NCBI GenBank assembly: GCA_021805725.1
Contig: JAJZEH010000037.1
Location: 114,101 to 178,100 of the forward strand
Direction: 5' to 3'
Length of the DNA: 64,000 nucleotides
Source of the DNA: Pseudomonadota bacterium
Lineage (GTDB): Bacteria > Pseudomonadota > Gammaproteobacteria > Burkholderiales > Ferrovaceae
Shown here piece after piece: positions 10,440 to 20,029 of this stretch. Each line of letters opens with the position of its first letter. The stretch's first letter is position 1. A program made the translations under genes and the position numbers. The notes under the pieces are model-generated. The model was not told where the DNA came from and did no database searches. It was given only the letters and a program-made list of their open reading frames with translations.

Positions 10440-11876
10440 CTGCGCCACTTGCCAGCAGTCCGCCAGCAGTTGCCGGGTTTGCGCCGGTGACAGAATGCCC
10501 TCGGCTAGATCCGAGAATTTTGCTTCCAGCTGCTGATCGGTCATGGGGACTTCAAGGCTGCCGATGGCGTGCGCAACGAACTTGTGCAGCTTGCGCTCAT
10601 CCTTGAGCGTGATGGTCATGTCCACTTGCTCAGGCAGAATGGCCGGATCCACCGTCGCACTGACCCGATCGCGTAACGCCACGGTCTTCGGATCTTTGAC
10701 GGCCCGGTCGCTGTACTGTTTTTCTCCCGCAGCACCGTCAATGAGTGCCACCGCCACGGAGTGGTACACGCTGAATTTTCCCTGCAGGCCCACCTGCGGC
10801 GTCTTCTTGCCGGTCAGTTCGATGACCAGCGGATTCACGCGCAGGTGAACCGCCTCGATGTCCCCAGCCGTCAGGTGGTACTGATTGCGTAGCTGGATGG
10901 CGGCGTCAATGGCCGGATGGATGACAATGCCGCAGGCAAATGGCTTGTAGGTATTCAGGGCCATTTCGTAGCGCTGTCCCAGACCTTCGGTAATTTCCCC
11001 GTAATCCTGCTTCGTGCTGATGGCGTTGGCCCAGCCCCGTTTGGCCTCGATCATGCCGTTGGAGCTCGTGAAGTTCCTTGATGCCAGCAGTGCGGAGAAT
11101 ATGCCATTGCTGGCGGCACGGCCTGGGTTGAAACTTTTGTTCATGGAGCCAAAGGATTCGCGCAGCCCCACTGGTTGCGATGCTGCAAGTCCCAGGGCCC
11201 AGACCATCTGTTGTTCATTCAGTCCGAGAATTTTTCCCGTGGCGGCTGCAGCACCAAACACGCCAGCGGTCCCCGTGATGTGCCAGCCTACGTCGTAGTG
11301 ATTGGGATAAACCGCGTTGCCGATGCGGCAGGAGGTCTCGATGCCCAGCACCAGCGCGTTGAGAAAATCCCGTCCCGAGACGGGGTGATATTCCGAGAGC
11401 GCAAGAATGGAGGAAACTACCGGGCCTGCGGGGTGGATGATGGTTTTGAGATGGGTGTCGTCGAAATCGAAGATGTGACTGCTGACCCCGTTGATGAAGG
11501 CGGCGTTCATGATGTCGAAGCGTTCATGACGGCCCAGCAGAGCGGCTTGCGGTGGTCCGGAAAAAGGAGCCAGTGCCGCCACGGCGCATTCAATCGTTTC
11601 ATGCCTCGAGCCGCCGACTGCAACCCCTACCCAGTTCAGCAGTGTGCGAGTTCCTTCCTTGCGTACGCTGTCCGGCAAATCCTCATAGCGCGCATTGACG
11701 ATGTAGCGGGCCAGCGTATGCGTCACTTCATGCGCAGCCGCAGGGTTGCCTGCCGGTGTTGCGGCCTGGGCCGGGTGCGCATCCCCTGCTGCTTGCGCCA
11801 GCCCCAGGACGGCGGGTGCGGCCACTGCCGTGGCAGCACTGACCTTGAGGAACTGGCGGCGGGTGGAATCGTTCAT
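10395..11876 (-). CDS. MmgE/PrpD family protein with Tat signal
   Basis: 493 residues. The first about 35 residues form a twin-arginine leader (TRRQFLK, then a hydrophobic Ala/Val stretch ending near AQA), so the protein is probably periplasmic. The rest is an MmgE/PrpD fold, the family of 2-methylcitrate dehydratase and related lyases/isomerases. True PrpD is encoded separately at 54329-55771 and has no leader, so this is a paralogue with another substrate. The ATG at 11876 has GGAGAT 6 nt upstream; the frame upstream is the reverse of marC sequence. It is the last gene of the minus-strand Lrp-marC-prpD-like unit. Confidence 0.85.
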   Translation of the reverse strand: MNDSTRRQFLKVSAATAVAAPAVLGLAQAAGDAHPAQAATPAGNPAAAHEVTHTLARYIVNARYEDLPDSVRKEGTRTLLNWVGVAVGGSRHETIECAVAALAPFSGPPQAALLGRHERFDIMNAAFINGVSSHIFDFDDTHLKTIIHPAGPVVSSILALSEYHPVSGRDFLNALVLGIETSCRIGNAVYPNHYDVGWHITGTAGVFGAAAATGKILGLNEQQMVWALGLAASQPVGLRESFGSMNKSFNPGRAASNGIFSALLASRNFTSSNGMIEAKRGWANAISTKQDYGEITEGLGQRYEMALNTYKPFACGIVIHPAIDAAIQLRNQYHLTAGDIEAVHLRVNPLVIELTGKKTPQVGLQGKFSVYHSVAVALIDGAAGEKQYSDRAVKDPKTVALRDRVSATVDPAILPEQVDMTITLKDERKLHKFVAHAIGSLEVPMTDQQLEAKFSDLAEGILSPAQTRQLLADCWQVAQLGDASQIAKAAVPQ

Positions 11877-11914
11877 GCAAAGATCTCCAATTTCAAGGGC
11901 AAGAGGGGGTGATT

Positions 11915-12553
11915 CTAACTGCCGCGCAGCCCCGGCAGCAGCACCAGCAGGCCGCTGGTGAAAATTTCCACAGCCACGGCGGCCAGCAACAGTCCCATCA
12001 GTCGGGTCACGATGTTGACGCCGGTCTCCCCCAGCCATTTTCTTGCGGGCACGGCCAGAAGCAATGCCAGCCAGGTAATGACCGATACCAGCAGGCAGCA
12101 CGCGATGACGGCGCCCAAGTGTCCCGGGGAAGACTGATCCGTAGCGTAGATGATGGTGGTGGAGATTGCGGCGGGGCCTGCAAGAAGCGGAATGGCCAGC
12201 GGGACCACGGCAATGTTTTCCTTTTGAGTGGCTTCCCGGGTTTCCTCTGGCGTTTGGCTTTCCCGGCTGGGCAGGGCATGCATCATCGAAATGGACATCA
12301 GCAGGATCAGGATGGCCCCACCCACCTTGAATGATGCGACAGTTACGCCAAACAGCATGAGCACCGGCTCGCCCATAATGGCTGACAGGACGAGGACCAC
12401 CGCCACGGAAATGCTGGCAATGCGCGCAATGTTCTTCCGTTCCTGCTCGGTGTTTCTGGAGGTGAGCGTGACGAAAATGGGCACGGCGCTGACCGGATTG
12501 ACGACGACGATGAGCGACATGAAGATTTTGGCGTAATCAACCCAATGCAGCAT
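11915..12553 (-). CDS. MarC family integral membrane protein
   Basis: 212 residues with about six hydrophobic helices. It opens with the NPVSAVPIFV motif and has a second inverted motif PLAIPLLAGPAAIS, both typical of MarC/YhgN (UPF0056). The family sits in the inner membrane; function is unsettled, and the early link to multiple antibiotic resistance was not confirmed. It lies 38 nt upstream of the Tat PrpD-like gene and 51 nt downstream of the Lrp gene, same strand, so one transcript is likely. Confidence 0.9.
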   Translation of the reverse strand: MLHWVDYAKIFMSLIVVVNPVSAVPIFVTLTSRNTEQERKNIARIASISVAVVLVLSAIMGEPVLMLFGVTVASFKVGGAILILLMSISMMHALPSRESQTPEETREATQKENIAVVPLAIPLLAGPAAISTTIIYATDQSSPGHLGAVIACCLLVSVITWLALLLAVPARKWLGETGVNIVTRLMGLLLAAVAVEIFTSGLLVLLPGLRGS

Positions 12554-12604
12554 GGGCGGCGACTCCCGTTCGGTGATGATGGGTAAGGTGCTTACTCTAC
12601 CACT

Positions 12605-13069
12605 TCAGAGTACCGGGATTGCCGTCTTGTCCACCACACGGCGCAAGACAAAGCTGGAAAGCACCCCGGTCACCCCCTGGATTCGCGTAATCCGGTTGAG
12701 AAGGAGGTCCTGGTAGGAGGCCATGTCCCTTGCCACCACCTTCAGCTGATAGTCTGCCGATTGGCCGGTAATCATCAGGCATTCCATCACCTCCGGGATC
12801 TCGCTGATTGCTGCCTCAAAATGACTGAAGCGCTCCGGGGTGTGCTGGTCCATGGAAATGTGGATCAGGGCGGTGAGGGACAGTCCCAGCGCCTCGCCGT
12901 TCACCAGCGCACGGTATCCCGTAATCAATCCGGATTCTTCCAGGGCCCGAACCCGACGCAGGCAAGGGGAGGGGGATAGCCCGATGCGGTCCGCGAGTTC
13001 CTGGTTGCTGATGCGTCCTTCCTGTTGCAGTACCTGCAGGATCTGCCCATCGAAACGGTCTATTTGCAT
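12605..13069 (-). CDS. Lrp/AsnC family transcriptional regulator
   Basis: 154 residues. The N-terminal winged HTH (RFDGQILQVLQQEGRISNQE, then LADRIGLSPSPCLRRV) is followed by a RAM/AsnC effector-binding ferredoxin-like domain containing the family segment MECLMITGQSADYQLKV. The ATG at 13069 is preferred over a TTG at 13081. It is divergent from leuA across an AT-rich 177-bp region, so control of leuA, of marC-prpD, or of itself is plausible; the effector is probably an amino acid. Confidence 0.9.
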   Translation of the reverse strand: MQIDRFDGQILQVLQQEGRISNQELADRIGLSPSPCLRRVRALEESGLITGYRALVNGEALGLSLTALIHISMDQHTPERFSHFEAAISEIPEVMECLMITGQSADYQLKVVARDMASYQDLLLNRITRIQGVTGVLSSFVLRRVVDKTAIPVL

Positions 13070-13246
13070 GATATTGCCCAATATATTTTGAACATGGCAT
13101 AAAACTACATTTTAAATAATAATAAAGCAACAAAATTCCAATAATTACAGGATTTGTACATGAATTCGCAAGCGACTGCCGATCGGGATTGCGTATCATT
13201 CAGGGATGGCAGGGAGTCATTCCCGATGCATCAGGAGCGCACGAAC

Positions 13247-14929
13247 ATGTTGAAAAATCCTTCCGGCAAGTATTCCCCTTTTCAGGCGATTGCGCTGGCG
13301 GACCGACAGTGGCCCAATAAGACCCTCACGGCCCCGCCCATCTGGATGAGCACCGACCTGCGCGATGGCAACCAGGCCCTTTTCGAGCCGATGAATGCCG
13401 AGCGCAAGATGCGCATGTTTCGTACGCTCTGCGATGTGGGCTTCAAGGAAATTGAGGTGGCCTTCCCCTCTGCTTCGCAAACCGACTTTGACTTCGTTCG
13501 CCAGCTCATCAATGGTGGGCATGTCCCGAAGGAAGTGACCATCGAGGTACTCACCCAGGCGCGCGAGCATCTCATCCGGCGAACCATGGATTCGCTCAAG
13601 GGGGCGCGCCGGGCCATCGTGCACGTCTACAACGCCACTTCAAAACCCTTTCGCGACATCGTGTTCGGCATGAGTCGTTCAGAAGTCGTGGCCATGGCCG
13701 TTTCGTCCGTGCACCTGATAAGGCAACTGGCCTTGGAGCAACCGGAAACCCAATGGGTTCTTGAATACAGCCCTGAAACCTTTTCCTCGACCGAACTGGA
13801 TTTTGCGCTGGAAATCTGCGATGCCGTGACGGCTGCCTGGGGTGCTACACCCGACGACAAGGTCATTTTCAATTTGCCGGCCACGGTGGAATCGGCCACT
13901 CCCAACATCTATGCAGACCAGATCGAATGGATGCATCGCCATCTGGCCCGGCGCGACAGCGTCATCCTCAGCGTGCATCCGCACAATGATCGCGGAACGG
14001 CGGTGGCAGCAGCCGAACTTGCGCTGATGGCCGGGGCGGACCGCGTTGAAGGCTGCCTGTTTGGCAACGGAGAGCGTACGGGTAATGTGGACATCGTGAC
14101 GCTCGCGTTGAATTTATACACGCAGGGCGTGGCACCGGGGCTCGATTTCTCGGATATCAATGCTGTCGCACGCACCGTCGAGCACTGTAATCAGCTGCCG
14201 ATTCACCCTCGTCATCCTTATGTGGGAGACCTGGTCTTTACGGCGTTTTCGGGCTCCCATCAGGATGCCATCAAGAAGGGGTTTGCGGTGCAGAAGCCCG
14301 ATGCGCCCTGGAATGTGCCCTATCTACCCATTGATCCCGCCGACGTGGGTCGCAGCTATGATTCGGTGATCCGGGTCAACAGCCAATCCGGCAAGGGGGG
14401 CATTGCCTACTTGCTGGAAACGGAATATGGCGTGGTCTTACCGCGCCGCCTGCAGGTCGAGTTTTCTGGAGAGGTGCAACGCCACACGGATGCCCATGGG
14501 GGAGAATTGAGCGCGGCCGAGTTGTGGCAATTGTTTTCGCAAAAATATCTTGTGCCGCAGACGCCACTGCGATATGTGGAACATCATCTCTTCGAACATG
14601 GGCGTGGCCAGGGCATTCGTCTGCGCGTGGAGTCCGGGGGGGAGGTGCATCTCCTGGCCGGCGAAGGCAATGGCCCGATTGATGCTGCCGTGCATGCGCT
14701 GCGTGCCCTGGATATGGAGCTGCAGGTGCGCAGCTATGAAGAGCGTTCCATGGGCAGGAGCCGAGAAGGGGGCGATGCCCAGGCTTGCGCCTTCATGGAA
14801 GTGACGCGACCGGGGAGTAGCGTCGAGTGCTTTGGTGTGGGTCTGGATACCAATATCGTGACGGCTTCCATCAAGGCCTTGGTGAGCGGTGTCAATCGTT
14901 TGGAGAGACGACATGGGCAGGCGGTTTGA
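13247..14929 (+). CDS. leuA: 2-isopropylmalate synthase (long form)
   Basis: First committed step of leucine synthesis: acetyl-CoA + 2-oxoisovalerate to 2-isopropylmalate. 560 residues, the yeast-like LeuA2 class. The HMGL-like TIM barrel has the DLRDGNQAL catalytic signature and the HPHNDRG metal-binding histidines. The C-terminal LeuA dimer domain is the leucine-feedback regulatory domain. The ATG at 13247 (MLKNPSGKY, the usual family start) has AGGAG 9 nt upstream; in-frame starts at 13160 and 13226 would add a non-conserved leader. The end overlaps the next gene by 17 nt. Confidence 0.94.
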   Translation: MLKNPSGKYSPFQAIALADRQWPNKTLTAPPIWMSTDLRDGNQALFEPMNAERKMRMFRTLCDVGFKEIEVAFPSASQTDFDFVRQLINGGHVPKEVTIEVLTQAREHLIRRTMDSLKGARRAIVHVYNATSKPFRDIVFGMSRSEVVAMAVSSVHLIRQLALEQPETQWVLEYSPETFSSTELDFALEICDAVTAAWGATPDDKVIFNLPATVESATPNIYADQIEWMHRHLARRDSVILSVHPHNDRGTAVAAAELALMAGADRVEGCLFGNGERTGNVDIVTLALNLYTQGVAPGLDFSDINAVARTVEHCNQLPIHPRHPYVGDLVFTAFSGSHQDAIKKGFAVQKPDAPWNVPYLPIDPADVGRSYDSVIRVNSQSGKGGIAYLLETEYGVVLPRRLQVEFSGEVQRHTDAHGGELSAAELWQLFSQKYLVPQTPLRYVEHHLFEHGRGQGIRLRVESGGEVHLLAGEGNGPIDAAVHALRALDMELQVRSYEERSMGRSREGGDAQACAFMEVTRPGSSVECFGVGLDTNIVTASIKALVSGVNRLERRHGQAV

Positions 14930-15449
14930 TGTGCTGTCGCAGAGTCATCGGGACTTCATCGTCCAGCAGAAAATTTTCTTTGTAGGAACCGCAACAGCGG
15001 ACAGCCGTGTCAACATTTCTCCCAAAGGAATGGATTCGTTTCGGGTTGTGGACAACAATCGCGTCCTGTGGCTCAACGTCACGGGTAGCGGCAACGAGAC
15101 CTCGGCCCACGTCCAGCAGCAACCGCGCATGACGCTCATGTTCTGTGCCTTCGAGGGACCGCCGATGATCCTGCGGATCTACGGCAATGCTCGGGTCATC
15201 CACAGGAACGACCCGGCATGGGCGGAGGCCTTTTCCAGTTTTGCACCACTACCCGGAGCGCGTCAGATCTTCGACCTCGCCATTGACCTGGTGCAAATCT
15301 CTTGCGGCACGGCCGTGCCCCGTTATGCCTATGTGGAAGATCGGCAGCAGCTCAGCGAATGGGCCACCAAAAAAGGCGATGAAGGGGTGCGTCTGTACTG
15401 GGAAGAGAAAAACAGGTTCAGCATTGATGGGATTCCCACAAACATTTAG
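14913..15449 (+). CDS. Pyridoxamine 5'-phosphate oxidase family (FMN-binding) protein
   Basis: 178-residue split-barrel flavoprotein of the PNPOx-like superfamily. It has a [16 protein letters not shown] strand-turn near the N-terminus and no signal peptide. The family includes general FMN/F420-dependent reductases of unknown substrate; this is not the vitamin B6 enzyme PdxH. The ATG at 14913 has TGGAGAG upstream and lies within the leuA 3' end, suggesting translational coupling. Confidence 0.82.
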   Translation: MGRRFDVLSQSHRDFIVQQKIFFVGTATADSRVNISPKGMDSFRVVDNNRVLWLNVTGSGNETSAHVQQQPRMTLMFCAFEGPPMILRIYGNARVIHRNDPAWAEAFSSFAPLPGARQIFDLAIDLVQISCGTAVPRYAYVEDRQQLSEWATKKGDEGVRLYWEEKNRFSIDGIPTNI

Positions 15450-15491
15450 CGGGGTGTAGACTGGTCGAGTGACCACGCAGAAGGGGACATC

Positions 15492-15821
15492 ATGCCGCGT
15501 AGATCGAGACTCGTTTTACTGTGGATCCTGCTTGTTGCAATTGCCAAGAGCCAGGCCGCGCCCATGCAAAGCGTTTCGCGTGGAGAGATGTTGTACTCCA
15601 CACATTGTATTGCGTGCCATAACGCCCAGATCCATTGGCGCGACAAAAAACTTGCCAGGGACTGGACCACCCTTCAGGAAGAGGTGCGGCGATGGCAGAA
15701 ATTCACGAATCTGGGGTGGAGCAGTGAGGACGTCAACGTAGTGTCTCAATACCTCAATACGCTCTATTACCGTTATCCTGTGGAAGAAAAACCTGGAGAG
15801 AGCGCGGGCAGTTCTTACTAG
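15492..15821 (+). CDS. Small monoheme cytochrome c, exported
   Basis: 109 residues. A signal peptide (RLVLLWILLVAIAKSQAA) is followed by one c-type heme site, CIACH, near residue 39. The rest is rich in Trp and Tyr, with no clear class I methionine ligand loop. It probably acts in the periplasm as a small electron carrier or sensor. It lies 42 nt after the PNPOx-like gene and converges on the mto cluster; a functional tie to that cluster is possible but is not shown by the sequence. Confidence 0.85.
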   Translation: MPRRSRLVLLWILLVAIAKSQAAPMQSVSRGEMLYSTHCIACHNAQIHWRDKKLARDWTTLQEEVRRWQKFTNLGWSSEDVNVVSQYLNTLYYRYPVEEKPGESAGSSY

Positions 15822-15828
15822 GACACTT

Positions 15829-15861
15829 CAAAAAATAGCGCCACGTTTCAGGTGGCGCTAT
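15829..15861 (-). terminator. Intrinsic terminator of the mto/cymA operon
   Basis: Perfect 10-bp inverted repeat, ATAGCGCCAC (15835-15844) and GTGGCGCTAT (15852-15861), with a 7-nt loop. Read on the minus strand it ends in TTTTTT. It ends transcription of cymA and, as a stem, may also help stop the converging plus-strand cytochrome transcript. Confidence 0.88.
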
Positions 15862-15882
15862 CTGTTGCCTTACAGTGCGGGC

Positions 15883-16479
15883 TTACTCGTCCGGCTCTTC
15901 GTATTCCTTGGGCAGATGGTGGGCAATGCCCTTGTGGCAGTCGATGCAGGTCTTGCCTTCATCTTTCGCTTTCATGTGCTTTTTGTAGGGCGTCTGCTTC
16001 TGCAATTCACTGCTCATGGCGTCGAAGTTGTGACAGTTACGGCATTCCCTTGATCCAGAGGCTTTCATCCGCTCCCATTCTTCCGTTGCAAGACGCATGC
16101 GATTGGCCTCAAATTTTTCCCTGGTGTCGATGACGCCAGTGAGTTTTCCCCATATCTCGAAGGAGGCCTTTGCTTTGCGGATCAGCTTGTGGGTCCAGTC
16201 CTTGGGTACATGGCAGTCTGAACAAATGGCCCGCACCCCGGTACGGTTGCTGTAATGGATCGTTTCCTTATATTCCTGGTAGACGTTGTCTCGCATCTCA
16301 TGGCAACTGATGCAAAACGACAAGGTATTGGTAGCTTCCATGCCCGTATTGAAGCCACCCCAGAAAATGATGCCCCCAAAGACGCCCACAATCAGCAGCG
16401 TCAGAACAGAATACTTCGTACTGGGCTTTCGTAGTGCGGTCCAGCAGCGTTTGAGGGCATTGGGATTTTCGTCTTGCAT
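15883..16479 (-). CDS. cymA: NapC/NirT-type tetraheme cytochrome c (CymA-like quinol dehydrogenase)
   Basis: 198 residues. One N-terminal transmembrane anchor (about residues 23-45) is followed by a periplasmic domain with four heme sites: CISCH, CSDCH, CRNCH, CIDCH. This is the NapC/NirT/CymA architecture, which exchanges electrons between the quinone pool and periplasmic cytochromes. It is the last gene of the mtoD-mtoA-mtoB-cymA unit, 35 nt after mtoB, with GGAGAATG before its ATG. In iron oxidisers such a protein would run towards quinone reduction; in iron reducers, the reverse. Confidence 0.92.
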   Translation of the reverse strand: MQDENPNALKRCWTALRKPSTKYSVLTLLIVGVFGGIIFWGGFNTGMEATNTLSFCISCHEMRDNVYQEYKETIHYSNRTGVRAICSDCHVPKDWTHKLIRKAKASFEIWGKLTGVIDTREKFEANRMRLATEEWERMKASGSRECRNCHNFDAMSSELQKQTPYKKHMKAKDEGKTCIDCHKGIAHHLPKEYEEPDE

Positions 16480-16514
16480 GTTTCATTCTCCATTCAGAAA
16501 TCAATGCGGTGTGG

Positions 16515-18923
16515 CTACCTGAAGCTGTAGTTATAGACCGCAAATACCGTGCTGGCGCTGTAGCTGGGCGGTTGCTGGTTGGTCGGCATCATGGACAAGG
16601 GCGTGTATCCCGTCTGGTAGGCGTTGTAGTAGTAGTCGTTGGAATCCAGGCGTTGGTAAATGAACCCCATCACGACCTTGCTGACCTTGTCCAGCGCATA
16701 GTCGCCCGTCAACTTGAGTTGCAGCAGTCTGCTTGAAATGTCCGGTAACGTGCCGCAAGAATATCCGCTGTTGCTGGGTGTCGTGCAGGACGCGTTGTTG
16801 TAGTTGAGTGCGGTGGAATAGGTTGATTGACCAAGGGAGTAGGTGAGGTCACCAGCGAGGTTGAGTTTGCCACCCATCAAACCACCCTGTTTGACATTCA
16901 GCCCCGCAGTATAGTCATCGTTGTTGAGGTTGTTGGACCAGGTCTGGGTTTGCGGTGCAAAGTAGGTTGCAGTGCTATGGTTCCACGCTGCATTGAGCAG
17001 TTCCCTCTGCCTCTTCTGTACGCTCAAATACGCCGAAACCGAGCTTTTTTCGGCCATACTGTAAGTGCCATCGAGATTGGCGCTCCAGGTGGTGCCATTT
17101 TGTACGCCCAGGGTCGAGTCATCGTAGTTGTCGTAGGTGTAGCGGCCGCTGAAACTTACATTCAGTTTTTCAGAGGCCTGCCAGTTAAGTCCCGCCTTTA
17201 CCATCTGTTCGGTGCGGGCGGCGTCAAAGTAGGCGATATAGCCAGGGAGTTCATAACCCTCGTTTTTTGCTTGCATCGGGTTGTAGAACGAACTATTGAC
17301 GGTGGCCGTACGGTTGGCATAGGCATAACCCAGATTCATGCTGAGGTTGTCCGAGGCCTTGAACTTGTAATTGCCAAGCAGTTTGTTCTCCTGGGTTTCC
17401 GGAACCTGGACACAGGAAGCCGAGGTGTAATATGCGGAGGCAGCAGCGGACGGGCCTCCCGGTCCTGGACCCTGTGCGTTGTTGGATAACGAGCTGTCAC
17501 ACCAGCGGCGCACTTGTTCAAATTCGTAGCCCAGGTTGAGATTTTGCCGACGGTCAATCCGGTAATCCCCTGCCAGATCGAATTGCAGTTTGCTGTTGCT
17601 CATGGGAGTACTCACGGCAGTCTCGGCGCCGCCCCCAAGATCATTGAACTTGTAAATGTTTGCAGCAGTCTGGTTGTCGCGCTCGTTATACTTGACCCCC
17701 ACGTTCAGTGTCAGGTCCCTGGTGGTCTGATTGGTGAGCTTGAGGTCACCGTGGGTGATGATGACGAGTCCGTTGAGTGACGACTGGGGTAGTCCGCCAG
17801 CTTGCATCTGGTCGGTATTGACGTAACTGTCATTCTGCGTGTTTCGGCCATAGGAAAATCCGCCTACCAGTTTGGTGGTGGATGAGAAGTTATATCCCCC
17901 CGTCAGGTTTAACTGGTGAAACTGATTGTCCGGCGGTGTGCTGAGCATGTCTACCGGAAAGGTCACGCCGGGGATGCTGCCCGTGGCCGGTGCAGTTGCG
18001 GGCGCAGTGGCATTGCCCACGTAAGGGTTCGAAAAACTCACGCCGTTGTAGGCGTTCTGGAAAATCGATCCGTTGTAGCTTCCAGTGAAGTGCCCCTTTT
18101 CACCAACCCAGTTGAGCGCCATGTTGACAGTGTCTGTGGTGTAGTTGGTTGGGTTCATCAACATCAGGATGTTTTCGCCGCGGACGTTGTACCCTGCCAT
18201 TTTGATATTGACGTCACTGCCTGCAGAGATCAGCTTGGCCCCATCCTGGGCCAGATGGTTGAAATCAAAGCGGAAGCTCCATTCCCGGTCAAGATTGCGC
18301 GTGGCGCTGATGCCCGTATTTTGCCGTCCGGATGAAACATCGTTCGTGTTGAAGTAGGACTGTTGGTTGGGTGTCAAGGCCTGGGTGCCGTAGGGCGGTA
18401 TCACACCACCCACCGCAGCCGGCTTGGTCTGTGTATTGATTACGCCAAAGGCCCGCGGCAATACAAAGGCGTTGCCGCCCATGGAACCCTGCAGCGGGGT
18501 TTGATAGGTGTCCGTGATGTAGTGCCGCAGTTCGTCGTAGTTGACACCTATGCTCCATTTCCCTTGTTCGCTTGCCGTCGCTCCCAGGGCGCGAGAGGTG
18601 AGGCCGAGGTCGGATCCTTCAATCCCCCAGCGCATGAGCCCGCTGTCCATGCCGTAGGAGTCGCCCCCACGAACGCTAAAGTTTCCCAGGATGTCGGCCC
18701 CGGAAGGGTGCAGACCCAGGCCGCTGTACTCGCCGTATTTGTAGGTGCCGCGTGCCGTATTGGCGGCGCCGATTTCAACGAAGTTGATGGGTTTGGTGAG
18801 GGCATCCACTTCTTCCTGACCTTCTGCAAAGGTCAGCATGGGCATCGCAGCCATTGCCGCCAATGCGCCTTGCACTGCAAGGGTTATCAGGCTGACGGCA
18901 AGATTCCTTTTAGTTGCTTTCAT
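16515..18923 (-). CDS. mtoB: MtrB/PioB-type outer-membrane beta-barrel of a porin-cytochrome conduit (MtoB)
   Basis: 802 residues with a signal peptide (first about 33 residues, ending LTFAEG) and long alternating aromatic/polar strands ending in YNYSFR, typical of the C-terminal strand of a beta barrel. It matches the decaheme-associated outer-membrane protein family (MtrB, PioB, MtoB), which sheathes an MtrA-type cytochrome. No CXXC pair is visible near the mature N-terminus, unlike Shewanella MtrB; the cysteines that exist lie in mid and late loops. It is 20 nt downstream of mtoA, with GGGAG ahead of the ATG. Confidence 0.9.
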   Translation of the reverse strand: MKATKRNLAVSLITLAVQGALAAMAAMPMLTFAEGQEEVDALTKPINFVEIGAANTARGTYKYGEYSGLGLHPSGADILGNFSVRGGDSYGMDSGLMRWGIEGSDLGLTSRALGATASEQGKWSIGVNYDELRHYITDTYQTPLQGSMGGNAFVLPRAFGVINTQTKPAAVGGVIPPYGTQALTPNQQSYFNTNDVSSGRQNTGISATRNLDREWSFRFDFNHLAQDGAKLISAGSDVNIKMAGYNVRGENILMLMNPTNYTTDTVNMALNWVGEKGHFTGSYNGSIFQNAYNGVSFSNPYVGNATAPATAPATGSIPGVTFPVDMLSTPPDNQFHQLNLTGGYNFSSTTKLVGGFSYGRNTQNDSYVNTDQMQAGGLPQSSLNGLVIITHGDLKLTNQTTRDLTLNVGVKYNERDNQTAANIYKFNDLGGGAETAVSTPMSNSKLQFDLAGDYRIDRRQNLNLGYEFEQVRRWCDSSLSNNAQGPGPGGPSAAASAYYTSASCVQVPETQENKLLGNYKFKASDNLSMNLGYAYANRTATVNSSFYNPMQAKNEGYELPGYIAYFDAARTEQMVKAGLNWQASEKLNVSFSGRYTYDNYDDSTLGVQNGTTWSANLDGTYSMAEKSSVSAYLSVQKRQRELLNAAWNHSTATYFAPQTQTWSNNLNNDDYTAGLNVKQGGLMGGKLNLAGDLTYSLGQSTYSTALNYNNASCTTPSNSGYSCGTLPDISSRLLQLKLTGDYALDKVSKVVMGFIYQRLDSNDYYYNAYQTGYTPLSMMPTNQQPPSYSASTVFAVYNYSFR

Positions 18924-18943
18924 GGTCTTAATCTCCCTGGACT

Positions 18944-19951
18944 CTATCTATGCAAAAAGGCACCAGCCGGGCTGTTTGAGCCGTGAACCATGACGTGGCA
19001 GTTCATGCAGGCACGGCCAACGGCATTGGAATTCGGGGCTTTTGGGTTGGTACCATTGGCGACAAACCCACCGCCTGACTGGATTCCAGATGCAGAGGTG
19101 CCGTAGGGCGCCTGGCTGTTATGGGGGCCGTCATGACATTCGTCGCACAGGAATGGGGCCCGTGATTTCAGCAGCGGCGAAATATTGGAGCCGTGCGGGG
19201 TGTGGCAGTTGGTGCAGTCTTCGGTAACGGGCTGATGCTCCCAAAGGAAGGGGCCTCGCTTTTCAGCATGGCAGGTAAAGCAGGTTTCAGTCACCGTGTT
19301 CTTTTTGAGCATTCTCGGACCGGCCGAGCCGTGAGGATTGTGACAATCCGAACAGACCACCTTGCCGATATCTATGGGGTGACTGGAAATCTTGTGACTA
19401 TCTGCGCGTTGTTCCTTGTGGCAGGTAAAGCACACCGTGGTCTGCGTTTTCTTGTTCAGGACCAGGTCTGCGGGTTGATGCGTTTTGTGGCAGTCATTGC
19501 AGGCCAGCTGGTTTCTTTGGTGCAAGCCACCATCCCAGTTGGTTCGTTCGGTTCCCTTGTGGCAGGTCAGGCATTGTCCTGAGCGTTGCGTGTCGTCGGA
19601 AACACCATAGGCACCCTTCTTGAAAACAACGTCAGGGGCCGCGCGACCTCTGACGCTGGGATCACCTTTGAGGTGCTTTTCGCTTTCGCCATGGCAGGAC
19701 TGGCACGTCGGCGCGCGAGGATCGCCTTTCACCCCATGCTTGGTCTGATAGATCGACAGAACGGGCGTTTGCTCGCTTTCGTCATGACAACGCGTACAGA
19801 TCGCATCCTGTATCAATGCATTCTTGGCAATGCCGGATTGGGCCTGCTCCTGTTTGGGTTTGCTTGGGGCTTCGGCGGCCAGGGCTGAATTCAGCCAGCA
19901 TGCCCCTGTCAGAATCACGATGAAAGCCATTAATCGCTGCACGAGTTTCAT
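18944..19951 (-). CDS. mtoA: Periplasmic decaheme cytochrome c, DmsE/MtrA family (MtoA)
   Basis: 335 residues with a signal peptide (cleavage near ALAAEA) and exactly ten CXXCH sites: CTRCH, CQSCH, CLTCH, CNDCH, CFTCH, CSDCH, CFTCH, CTNCH, CDECH, CMNCH. Size and heme count match MtrA, MtoA and DmsE, the electron wire that threads the MtrB-type barrel. It has GAGAGGATC before its ATG and lies 78 nt after mtoD. No outer-surface MtrC-like cytochrome is present nearby, which favours the Mto/Pio (electron uptake, e.g. Fe(II) oxidation) interpretation, though direction cannot be proven from sequence. Confidence 0.93.
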   Translation of the reverse strand: MKLVQRLMAFIVILTGACWLNSALAAEAPSKPKQEQAQSGIAKNALIQDAICTRCHDESEQTPVLSIYQTKHGVKGDPRAPTCQSCHGESEKHLKGDPSVRGRAAPDVVFKKGAYGVSDDTQRSGQCLTCHKGTERTNWDGGLHQRNQLACNDCHKTHQPADLVLNKKTQTTVCFTCHKEQRADSHKISSHPIDIGKVVCSDCHNPHGSAGPRMLKKNTVTETCFTCHAEKRGPFLWEHQPVTEDCTNCHTPHGSNISPLLKSRAPFLCDECHDGPHNSQAPYGTSASGIQSGGGFVANGTNPKAPNSNAVGRACMNCHVMVHGSNSPAGAFLHR

Positions 19952-20029
19952 TTTGATGATCCTCTCTAGGTTGTCATGGTTATGGGTCGTGGGGATCCAG
20001 GTGCGTTTGAGCGCGAGCGGCGCTTCGAC

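Noticed and set aside
10395..11876. Second canonical prpD
   Set aside because: The Tat leader and distance from prpB/prpC argue for a paralogue with another role; the operon-linked gene at 54329 is PrpD.
13160..13246. Possible leader peptide or longer N-terminus upstream of leuA
   Set aside because: Few Leu codons, so no attenuation leader, and LeuA homologues start at MLKNP with a good ribosome binding site there.
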